Notes under the pieces: generated by a model
The model's database searches: none
The model's input: only the letters and a program-made list of their open reading frames with translations
Told to the model about the DNA's origin: nothing
Made by a program: the position numbers and the translations under genes
Shown: positions 46,601 to 56,889 of the stretch, in pieces
Layout: each line of letters starts with the position of its first letter
Position numbering within the stretch: the first letter of the stretch is position 1
Assembly (NCBI GenBank): GCA_007844125.1
Contig: CM017572.1
Coordinates: 45,378,527-45,442,526, forward strand
Reading direction: 5' to 3'
Origin: Sinonovacula constricta
Lineage: Eukaryota; Mollusca; Bivalvia; Cardiida; Solecurtidae
Length of the DNA: 64,000 bases

Positions 46601-47176
46601 CTACTTGTGCAGTGTGGCGGTCGTAAGAAATCTCCCAGTAATTGTGATCTATGTTTAATCAATCCTTAAAGGATTATTACGTGCATTTGCCTTTGATGGA
46701 CATTGCATTTTCATCCACATATGATCAGAATACTACACATACTTATAACACCTCTTCTCTGGTCATTTAATACTTGGATTCAAAGTTGCATTTGCAATAC
46801 AGAATTTTGTTGAATTCTTCTACTAGAAAGAGTGCTGATATCTTAATGTTAATTTCTTTTTATGATGTCATAAACTAACAATACGACATAAATTGGACAG
46901 TTTTCTTTCAAATAGATCGGTTTTCATTTCATTGCTTGCATTTGAGAAACCCATCAGGAAGTTAGAGCTTTGTAATACCGGTTTAAGCACTCCCTTTTGA
47001 CAATTTAGCGTTCTAAAGAGGTACCTATTGGCTTTGCTCTATTTGTTTAATGCCTCGTCATATACGTATTTGTTCTCAGTTTTAAATATGGCATGCATGC
47101 TAATACCTTTGTCCTGTACCTTGTCAAATTTAAGTATATATGGCAACGCTTTTATGACTTCGTCATTTTTTCTTTC
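46601..47176 (+). mobile_element. Interspersed family A, diverged long copy
   Basis: It starts CTACTTGTGCAGTGTGGCGG (10-15 bp inside the start of the 34-kb copy) and keeps TTGCTTGCATTTGAGAAACC and ACCGGTTTAAGCACTCCC. The core hairpin is degraded (TTTTGACAATTTAGCGTTC replaces the CCGACTG arm). The 3' end is also diverged (CTTCGTCATTTTTTCTTTC). An old copy. Confidence 0.75.
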
Positions 47177-47179
47177 TAA

Positions 47180-47684
47180 AATTTATAATTATATTTGTAG
47201 TTTAACTTTCACATAAGTAAATGTGAAACCATGGTTCACCATCTGCTGTTGAGTGTAAACAACTGTAAATCTATGTAACTAGTCTTGTAATTAGTTTGAA
47301 ACGAATCTTCTGTATTTAAGGTTTCCAATATCTAAATATATTGTTTCCTATACAAATCTATGTGTCTTATAGATTGTTATGTTTTTGCTGAAATTTGCAT
47401 CAATATAAACGATTTATGTAGATTAAACAACAATTACATCTTTAGTAAAACAAAATGTCCCGGGCGGTATTCTATGCTCAAGCAAACATTCATTTATTGA
47501 TAAGTTGCGAGGGTTAAAGTGTACAGAGATGTGAAATATGTGTTAAAATGTTTTCAAAGTACAATTTTATGGTGTTTATATTGTTCTTGTATATATATAT
47601 TCCCATTTTAATGTTTCCAACTCACGGATGCTTAACAATGAGTCATGATGGTATAGTCAAAATCCTCAGGTAGTTTTCCAGCAT
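47180..47684. other. No gene seen
   Basis: AT-rich with no supportable feature. Confidence 0.5.
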
Positions 47685-47728
47685 AAATAAAAAAAAAAAG
47701 AAAAGAAAAAGAAAAAAAAAGAAAAAAT
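47685..47728. repeat. A-rich (A4-9 G)n simple repeat
   Basis: AAAAGAAAAGAAAAAG-type tract. Confidence 0.93.
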
Positions 47729-47989
47729 GACAAGAATTTTATAGATCAGTGAACCATGACGTTCTTATGATGTGTGGGTTTGAATGCAAAAACTGTCTAG
47801 ACAATACGTCTAGAACATATCTCTGCCTTAAGTTTAGTTAATAAAATTGTAATTACATATTTGATCCAGTAATCTTATTTGACAAAATGGAATGTTTTCT
47901 GCGTTATAAACTCTAAGGTATGTTTTTACGCAACTGTAAAAGGTCAATCAATAGAAATAGTTTTCACCACTTGTGCTGTTTCATATTAA

Positions 47990-48142
47990 TAGGTAAATAA
48001 GAAAAGGTCCTATCAAAATTTTCACAAATATTTAAATTTTATCTACCTGCAGACGAAGGCAGACAAGGTAATTTGTAAATGTGACAAAAAACACAGAGAC
48101 GAGACATAACACACAAAAAGAAAAGCATTGTCCTAATTACCG
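47990..48142 (-). mobile_element. Interspersed family B, 3'-end fragment (~150 bp)
   Basis: TAGGTAAATAAGAAAAGGTC, TTTATCTACCTGCAGACGAA and GAGACATAACACACAAAAAG match the 3' part of the family B copies in reverse complement. Similarity stops at TTACCG, the edge of the conserved core, so the copy is 5'-truncated. Confidence 0.8.
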
Positions 48143-48144
48143 TA

Positions 48145-48918
<774 letters not shown>

Positions 48919-48919
48919 G

Positions 48920-49648
48920 TTTTATTTAATCTATAGAGACCATGTCGGTTTAATTGTCTATTTCTATATAACGAGACATATAAGATATGTTATGACAGCT
49001 TTGTGTCAATTAAAGATGTAAAGATACATAGTGAGGAATAATCGTATATAGGTAATTGAATTATCAAAATGGAAGAGATACATTGTATAAATATGTCAAT
49101 ACCCGAAGAAATTAAGAGGCCCAGTTGCCTCCTAAAGAACAGATATTTATGTATGACTTACGAATTAGTGCTATTCGGATCAGATTGGTACCTTTATACA
49201 ATCAATGTATATAAATCAACTGTACACGTTCTAAAAAGATTTGTTAAGTACGATTTCCTTAAATGTACTTTTTTGTTTTGAAGCATAATTGGACAGTATT
49301 GACTTAATAAGTAGTCTTAAATACGTCTTTAAGTCAATCTTCAGTCTTTACTAAATATCTTTAATTTAAATAAGGTATGTTGTGTATATAAACATATAAG
49401 GATGACATGGTTTGTTAAGCTAGTAAACAATAGTAGCAAATGATAACTTTTGATCGCAAAATAGGTATTTAAAATGTGTATACCGGTTATAATTTGATAT
49501 ATCACTGTTTAAATGGCACCAAATATCTGCGGCATATACGACCAGAAAAATGCTGCAAAAGCCTGAATAATCACAACTTTAGTGAAAGAAGCCCTAATGA
49601 AACCCACAGCTAGTTTCTAGTCAGCTTTGTTGATATAACACATGCTAT
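48920..49648. other. No gene seen
   Basis: AT-rich. The 70-codon ORF at 49069-49281 has no recognised domain. Confidence 0.5.
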
Positions 49649-49649
49649 G

Positions 49650-49925
49650 GTATAATAACATATAATGACATATAATAATGTAATATAATATCATGCACTA
49701 TAATAACATATAATTTGATAAAATATAATAAAACAAAATGTAAAAACATATAATAAAGCACAATACAGCGACATAAAATATGAAACATCTAACATAATAC
49801 CATATAATAACATATAATACAACACAATATAATAACATATAATATAAAATCAAACAATTATCATACCATATATATGTCATAGAATATATCATAATATGAT
49901 ATAATAAAATATAATGTAACATAAT
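49650..49925. repeat. Imperfect ATAATA/ACATATAAT minisatellite (~275 bp)
   Basis: Repeated ACATATAATA and ATAATATA-type units with much variation. The Tyr-rich minus-strand ORF is an artefact of the repeat. Confidence 0.85.
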
Positions 49926-49929
49926 TATA

Positions 49930-50980
49930 GTATATTAGGTGTTTTACGCACAGGGATAAATTAAATAAATAAAGAAAATAAGACTAGAACACTATTCACT
50001 AAGATTTACGAAATTTCTCATCATAAAAGTAACACACAAATGAGTGTCATACAACCCCAATAATCGTTAGTTGCATTCTTAATATCTAATTATGTTTCTT
50101 ATTTGCCTACATTTAAACACTGTTTAGTATTTTATAAAAAGAAAGCACTTTTGGTGGTGGTGGCATGTGCAGTTTATCGGATACTATTATCGCATGTATT
50201 AAACTGTGCAAAACAAGAACAGCATCCAAACAAATAGAAAATGCGTATATTTGTAATATAGTCATCTAGGAGTCAAAATAATAAATGGTGGAAGACTTAA
50301 AAGCTGAATTTTATATCAGCACGAATGATATGAATAATTTTCAAGTTACTCTTTACAATACAAATAAAGTGACTGTTGGCAGTTGGGTCAAGTAAAACTT
50401 GTTAATAGACTAGGTTACTTTTATAATTGACATTATATTTTCCAAGCTGCATTTTGTTAACGTTCATGTTCGTAGCTAACATTGATGTAGCCTTAAATCC
50501 TTCTGCAAGATTCTCTACTGTACAGCAGTTTCCTTTGTTTAAGAAAGCATACATATACTTTAAGCAGTATTCCAGATGAATATTTGCAACACTTTCCTGA
50601 GCATGACATTGACAGCCTCACCATTCTCTCAGGAGTTCCTCTTTATCCAGTTTCGTCTAGACAAGTTTTAATTGTGGTGGAAGAACTGCCCCGTCGAAGT
50701 AATACAATGGCTGCATTCACTTTCGCATCCACAGTAGGGTCTACATGATACTAAGTGGTTTCACGACGACCTTTTTATTTAGCATTCATCATTTAACCAG
50801 AATAACTAGAAATAACATGGTTTTAGAAGTGGCATCGGACAAGCAGCCCATATAACTACTAACACTAATAACATATATGTGTTTATGTTTTTAATTAAAA
50901 AATTCTAGATCAATGCATATTTTTGCACATTTTTGATTCACGATCTTCTTTCAGAACACCAATCTGTAAAAATGACATTA
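49930..50980. other. No gene seen
   Basis: AT-rich with no supportable feature. Confidence 0.5.
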
Positions 50981-50984
50981 AAAT

Positions 50985-52316
50985 ATGCACCCTTAAATAT
51001 CGATCAGTAAAGAACAAATCCATTTTACTACATGATGATATTTTAACCAATTAATTTGGCATTGTGGAATTGACATTAGCTTGGAACGTTGATTGAAGAA
51101 AACATGTATTGAGGAACTTCTACCTAACGGATATAAAATTAACCTGGGGAATGATTGACCGTAATTTCTCCGTGAACAGCTACTCATTTCGTATTGTTGT
51201 TATATATATAGGCCAACACCTAGCACCAAATGTGGACTCAATACGAACGTTTTCGTAAACAAAGATTGGCCAGAATTTTTGTCAAACGTTGAAATAAGTG
51301 AAAACAATGTTATAATTGTTGGGGCCTTGAATCTGCAGTTTAATTTGCCTTCTGATCGTGATACCAATAAGTTCACGAATACTCTTGAAGCTTTTGATAT
51401 AAAAAACATGTCGATGAACGTACCAATGTACGTGGTCATTTACTTGAGACACCGATAGTATTGTGTCAAATCTTAACGTGTCTGACCCAGGTTTAGTTGA
51501 TAGTAGTGGAAAACGTCCGCGTGAGCATATGGCAGCCATCTTCCAAGTAAGAGTTCTAAGCTTGTCCGGTTACCAAAACAGTCTCTTACAGAACAATAAA
51601 TTCTATTGACATGAATGCTTTTAGACATGATATAGCAATCTAATAAAATAGGTCCTAAATGACAACTACAAATGTCGATGAACTAGCAGACACATATTTA
51701 GTTGAACTCTGTTCTCTTGTTGATACACATTCCCCACTTCTATCACAAACATTGTTATACGGCCATCCTGTCCATGGTTTACAGAGGAACTGCATGGTGC
51801 CAAGCACCTCAGGCGTAAACTGGAACGATCTATGATACTTATATGAATTTGGAAAAACATGTGAATTCTCTGACTACTGTAATTCAATTCTATTTGGTTG
51901 CTCAAAGGCCCTAACTTACAAACTACAAAAAGTTCAGAATACGGCTGCCATAATAATATGCAAGACAAAAAAACTGATCATGTGCATATACTTAAATAAC
52001 TGCATTGGCTTCCTATACAAAGGAGAATTGAGTACAACTCATTATCCTTGCATTCATTCTTCTCCTGAGGTCATCCAAGACATAATACAATTTTACAGTC
52101 CTAAACATATTTTGAGGTCACAGGGCAGCTCGTTATTAGTTGTTCCTAAAAGCCGAACCGTCACTTATGGTGATCGATGTTTTGCTGCACCTACACTCAG
52201 CACCTACTTATTAAGTCAATACTGTCCAATTATGCTTAAAGAATGCAGTACGTTGATAACCTTTTAAAATAACCTTAAGACCCATCTTTTTAAGCTATCA
52301 AATGACATTTTAACAT
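50985..52316 (+). mobile_element. CR1/L2-like LINE relic: endonuclease start and ORF2 C-terminus
   Basis: The endonuclease N-terminus reads LKYRSVKNKSILLHDDIL (~50990), then YIYRPTPSTKCGLNTNVFV (51205) and NNVIIVGALNLQFNLPSD at 51302-51355. In the last, GDFN is changed to GALN, so a catalytic Asp is lost. Near 51475 the sequence continues with SDPGLVDSSGKRPREHMAAI and near 51775 with RPSCPWFTEELHGAKHLRRK. The RT core is deleted around 51830-51870. The tail has SDYCNSILFGCSK, LHWLPIQRRI, VPKSRTVTYGDRCFAAP and NNLKTHLFKLSNDIL, then a stop at 52314, the standard C-terminus of this clade. The 3' UTR continues at 56630-56885, beyond a younger LINE. Confidence 0.85.
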
Positions 52317-52985
52317 GAATCTGGCCCTACCGGTTGGGGCCTTAAAATTCTCCGGCTGCCGCTACCTTTAGCAGGGTAAGAACCCTCCAAAGGTAGCCCA
52401 CCTGTTGCCGTGGGTGGCGACCCAGTATCTCTACGACGAGGGGATCCTGGTGGTTGAGGTCTTTGTTGGCTTGTTAGGATATTGACACATAAGTCGACCC
52501 TGACCAACACACTACTTTGGCCCTTAGTTGTGGAGTAGACGGGCGAGGAACTGGTCCTGTATCCTCAATCGGCTAACCCCTCGGCCGGTGCTAGGTAAGC
52601 TTTCACTCCCTTTCGTCACACTTTCTTGCCTCCGACTTTCCACTCCTTTTCTTCTTTTTTTCTGTCTTCAAACATACCGTGTTCCGCAAAGTCCTTTTCT
52701 CATATTTTCCCCAATTAACTATAACCCAGCTGCCGTTCGACACCCTTTTAACGGATCATTCTGGCATTTTGTATGCTTTGTAGTATATTCTATGTCGGAG
52801 TATCGTCCCCTTATACCACTGGCGTTGGGAGATCGGAGATCCACTCCCATAAGACACCACCTTGTTACTCCGATAAACTCTTTAAACTTACTGACTTCTG
52901 TTCCTTAAAAGTAAAAACGTACCCTCACACTTCTCTGAACTCGCTGAAAGGAGATTCGAAGCCCTGACCTTGCTAGTGTGTGTCT

Positions 52986-53330
52986 GAGGAGGATATCCTC
53001 AGAGAACTCACGCCACTGGAGGTGTGTGGCGTCCGCAGGATTTCATTCCTGAGGGATGTCCGGCGAGTTCCGACAAACACTTTTGTTTTAACTTTCGCAA
53101 ACCCACCACTCCCGACTTCGATTAGGGTCAGTTACCTCAACGTTTAAGTGCAGTTGTCCATTCCAATTCCTCTTATCTGTTTTCATTGTCAGAAGTTTGG
53201 CCAGTACAAGTCCCAGTGCAAGGACGACGACCATTGCCTACGTTGTGGTGAAGTGCCCGCCCAGCACAGGGAAGATGTATGTCCCAACCCAATTAAAGGT
53301 GTTAATTGTGCTGTCTCCATTGGACACTAG
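52986..53330 (+). pseudogene. Jockey-like LINE ORF1 C-terminal part with CCHC zinc knuckle
   Basis: The frame from 52986 reads LTPLEVCGVRRISFLRDVRR then PTNTFVLTFANPPLPTSIR. It is stopped by TAA at 53145-53147 and continues in the same frame with ICFHCQKFGQYKSQC (CxxCxxxxxxxxC with the His replaced by Tyr-Lys spacing) and HCLRCGEVPAQHREDVC. This is the nucleic-acid-chaperone ORF1 arrangement of Jockey elements: an RRM-like segment followed by tandem CCHC knuckles. A TAG at ~53328 and loss of downstream sequence end it. Confidence 0.82.
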
Positions 53331-53461
53331 AAAACCACCAAGGTCACCTGTGAAAGCACCTAAAATATAGTGTACAAGAATTAAGTTTAATAATCCCATG
53401 AATGTCGAGGTCTAAAGACCAATTACAATGAAATACTTATTTTATTATCTACGCTAAATTC

Positions 53462-53653
53462 TGCTGTGCTTTGTCTTGGGATGTACACGGTGACCTTTGT
53501 GGAAGTGATCACTTTCCTATAATCCTTACAAGCTATACTTCACCAATAGGCGACGATAATCCTCGTTGGAAGATGGAAAGATCAAACTGGGACCTGTTCT
53601 CAGCACTTTGTTTTGCAGAACTGGTCCCAACTTCAAATAGGAAATGTAGATGA
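53462..53653 (+). pseudogene. Remnant of the AP-endonuclease C-terminus
   Basis: LCGSDHFPIILTSYTS holds the SDHxP catalytic motif of APE-type LINE endonucleases. It is followed by WKMERSNWDLFSALC, the linker usually seen before RT. Everything N-terminal in the domain is deleted. Confidence 0.8.
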
Positions 53654-53654
53654 C

Positions 53655-55275
53655 AAAATTGTCGCATTTTCAAACACTTTGCACAATATTGCAGAAAGGT
53701 GTATATTTAAGAGCTCGACTTAATCAAAACATAATAAGCCTTTGTTTAATGAAGATTGTAAAACATCAACTCGTAAACGAAGGACGGCATTAAAGCAATT
53801 TTATGTTCGCACTACATATACAAATCTTAAAAACCTTGAAAAGAACGGGCTAAAATTCGCCGGACTATTAAACATGCCTTAAGATTATCTTGGCAAAAGT
53901 ATGTTTCAAAAATAAATTGCAAGACTTCCATCCAAAAAGTTTTGTCTGCTAAGATTAGCAGTAAACCAATCACATTCACTGTTAACCACCTTAAAACAAA
54001 TCGCACCGTGGTAACAAATAAACAAAACATTTCGAACACATTGGCTGAAAATTTTGCACAAAACACATAATCGACAAACTACACGCCTCAATTAAAAAAA
54101 AACAACAAACGCTCTGCTAAAAGGAAAAACGTTAATTTTAAATCTAACAATAAAGAAACTTACAATCAATCCTTTTCCTTGAAAGAGCTTCAAGATGCTC
54201 TAAATAAATAGCATGATACCGCTGCTGGTCCAGACGACATACCGTATCAATTTTTAAAACATTTACCAAATCGATCTCTAAACTTGCTTCTGTCAATCTT
54301 TAATGAAATTTGGATATCCGGTAAAGTACCCGATTCTTGGAAAATGCCTTTATTATTCCAGTTCATAAACAAGGTAAGGATCCAGCAGATCTAGATCTAA
54401 GCTATAGACCTTTCGCTCTGACGAGCTGTATTTGTAAAACCTTAGAACGAATGATCAAATATAGACTTTTCTGGTGTCTTGAGTCCAACAGTTTAATTTC
54501 AGAATATCAAAGTGAATTCAGACACCAACGTAGCACCGTCGATCACCTTTTTCGTTTAGAAACACTCATTCGGGATGCCTTTATGAAGAAGGAACACTTT
54601 GTAGCTGTGTTTTTCGATCTTTAAAAGCCTTATGATACGACTTGGAAACATGGGTTATTAAAAGACTTAGGTGACCTTGGTCTCAGGGTTCGTTTACCAA
54701 AATTCTTTGTCAGCTTCCTTTCTGACTGAAATTTTCAGGTCAAGATTGGGTCCACTCTGTAATCTGTTCATAAACAGGAGCAAGGTGTTCCCCAGGGTTG
54801 TATCCTATATGTTACCCTTTTGAACATAAACATAAATAATATTGCAAAAACCCTTCATGAAGGGGTTGACCGTTCACTTTTTTGTGGACGATAACGTTAT
54901 TTGTAACCGCTCTAAAATATGAGCACAATTGAAAAACAATTACAACAATGTCTAAATAACATGCAAAAATGGAGCAACACTAACGGTTTTAAATTTTCTC
55001 CAACCAAAACCAACTGTATACATATCTTTCAGAAACGAGGTCTTCATATTGACCCCGAATTGTTTTTAAATGGCGTTCGCATTCCCGTCGTCCAGGAAAC
55101 TAAGTTTCTTGGATTCATTTTTGACAGGAAACTGACTTTTCTTCCACATATCATTTACATCAGGAAGAAATGTCTCAAGACTCTTAACTTGCTTAAATAT
55201 TTATTCAATACTGACTGGGGAGCCGATAGGAAATCATTGTTACTTCTGTTCCGTTCCCTAATTCGGTCGGTCTAA
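53655..55275 (+). pseudogene. Reverse transcriptase domain of the Jockey-like LINE
   Basis: Pieces in changing frames: FNEDCKTSTRKRRTALKQFY (~53745); TAAGPDDIPYQFLKHLPN (~54214); IIPVHKQGKDPADLDLSYRP (~54346) through SCICKTLERMIKYRL; SEYQSEFRHQRSTVDHL; and VAVFFDL then a stop at 54622. EGVPQGCILYVTL follows (~54779, the QG motif), then the catalytic box as FVDDNVICN at 54881-54907 in a different frame. From 54919 a 118-codon frame covers the thumb-proximal region (KTNCIHIFQKRGLHI, ETKFLGFIFDRKLTF). At least four frameshifts or stops; inactive. Confidence 0.87.
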
Positions 55276-55672
55276 ATTAGATTACGGAAGCATAGTCTAT
55301 GGTTCTGCCAGGAGGTTCTATCTCCAGATGCTGGACTTCGTTCACAACCAGAGACTTCGTCTAGCTCTAGGAGCGTTCGGAACCTTACAAGTACAGACCC
55401 TTTACGTCGAAGCCAACGAACCATCACTTTACTTGCGTCGCGAGAAACTTTCTTTGCAGTATATAATAAAACTCGTGTCTAACCCCGATAACCCATCGTT
55501 TAATTGTGGTTTCAACCCTTAACATGAAGAGCTTTATTATCGATCACCTAAAGCCATCAGACCTCTTGGTTTAGGGCTTAAAGATAGCATAAACACATCA
55601 GGTATAAAACTCGATAGCGTTTCTGAACACCCCACAATTGAACATCCGCCATACCAACTTCGTTCCCCTGAT

Positions 55673-55769
55673 GTGAATTTAGAACTCTGTAAATATAAAA
55701 AGTCGAACACAGACCCTTTGATTTTACGATCTGGATTTCTCAAACTCCGTGAGAAGTATTCAGATCACC

Positions 55770-55860
<91 letters not shown>

Positions 55861-56200
55861 TGATGGTTCAAAGACGGACACTTACGTTGTCTGTGCCTCC
55901 GTAAGTAATAGCCATTGCATTAAACAAAGACTTCCTAACAACTCGTCTATCTTCACCGCTGAAATCCGGGCTATAAATCTCAGCCTTGCTTTCATTCCAG
56001 AACATTCCGATGAAAAATGTTTTATTTTTAGACTCATTATCTGTATTGCAGATCATAAATTCACTGAATTATTAAATTCCACATGTTCGCACTGTTCTTT
56101 TCAAACTTTAAAGTTTTTATGACACTAACGAAATCTCCTTCTGTGGCTTCCTAGTCATGTAGGCATTCGAGGAAACGAAGATGCAGACCGGGTACTAAAT
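55673..56200 (+). pseudogene. RNase H domain of the Jockey-like LINE, expanded by a TA microsatellite
   Basis: [11 protein letters not shown] is followed by about 29 Tyr-Ile codons and then [12 protein letters not shown]. The catalytic Asp (TDGSK) is at 55859-55873. SSIFTAEIRAINLSLAFI follows (TAE with the catalytic Glu). After a frameshift near 56040-56150, SHVGIRGNEDADR (56153-56191) is the C-terminal His/Asp motif. The microsatellite is in frame and leaves the ORF open, but it inserts ~29 residues beside the first catalytic Asp. Confidence 0.85.
55773..55859. repeat. (AT)n microsatellite inside the RNase H coding region
   Basis: 87 bp of perfect AT in the ATA-TAT-ACT codons preceding GATGG of the RNase H active-site motif. 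Confidence 0.97.
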
Positions 56201-56406
56201 CTGCCTCAGCCCTCACTGAGACAGATCTTTTCATCCCTAACACAGATTTTAAATCCCTTATTAAGCGATATATTTTAACCAAGTGGCAAACAAGTTGGGA
56301 CAGTATGTTTTGTAATAATTTACACGTAATAAAGCCTAACGTCGGTGTCAATGTCTCTGAGAAAGTAGATGGAAAGACGTAGCTCTTACCCGCTGTCGAA
56401 CTGGAC

Positions 56407-56407
<1 letters not shown>

Positions 56408-56477
<70 letters not shown>
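56408..56477. repeat. (AT)n microsatellite in the LINE C-terminal tail
   Basis: About 70 bp of AT follow CGCTGTCGAACTGGACATAA. That sequence encodes RCRTGHN/T, the start of the Cys/His tail after RNase H in Jockey elements. The rest of the tail is gone. Confidence 0.95.
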
Positions 56478-56481
<4 letters not shown>

Positions 56482-56629
56482 TAACCTGATTGTTTAAATA
56501 TTTTTTAAAAATTTAACTTACATAGGTTAGTATTAACCTTATTATGCTCTTTTCACATTAAACTCTGTATTCGGCGCCGTATGACCTGTTAAGTGTCGGT
56601 GTGCCGTAATACCAAAATAAATAAATGAT

Positions 56630-56885
56630 CATACACCCCGTCATCATCTCTGTATTTAAAGTGAAGATATCTGTTTATTATTTGTTTTTTTAGTATTCAT
56701 TTTTAACTCTGTGTCTCTTATTGTTTGTCTATAAGTAAGACGTTTTGATGGACTATTTTAAGTAACAAGCTGGTTTAATGCTCAATTGACGTTTAATCAC
56801 GTGTTTAAAAATAATGTAGGTAATTTTGAACATATATATTACGATAAAAGTGCTATATAAATGAGGAATTCATTATTATTATATA
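56630..56885 (+). mobile_element. 3' UTR of the CR1/L2-like LINE, separated by the nested insertion
   Basis: It ends GATAAAAGTGCTATATAAAT then GAGGAATTCATTATTATTAT, the typical 3' end of L2/CR1-like elements, with a short trinucleotide tail. The ORF2 stop lies at 52314, directly before the Jockey-like element. Confidence 0.65.
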
Positions 56886-56889
56886 TTTT

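Larger units (their letters stand above)
52318..56628 (+). mobile_element. Jockey-like LINE, decayed but nearly end to end (~4.3 kb)
   Basis: Notably GC-richer than the flanks from 52320 to 53300. Order of parts: 5' UTR (52318-52980), ORF1 with zinc knuckle (52986-53330), remnant of the endonuclease end (53462-53650), RT (53655-55275), connection (55276-55522), RNase H (55673-56200), truncated C-terminal tail and 3' UTR. It ends near CCAAAATAAATAAATGA at 56628. RNase H plus a zinc-knuckle ORF1 points to the Jockey/I-type LINE group. About 1.2 kb (the end of ORF1 and most of the endonuclease) is missing. It sits inside the 3' UTR of the CR1/L2-like LINE and is therefore younger than it. Target-site duplications were not resolved beyond a possible ATGA. 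Confidence 0.88.
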
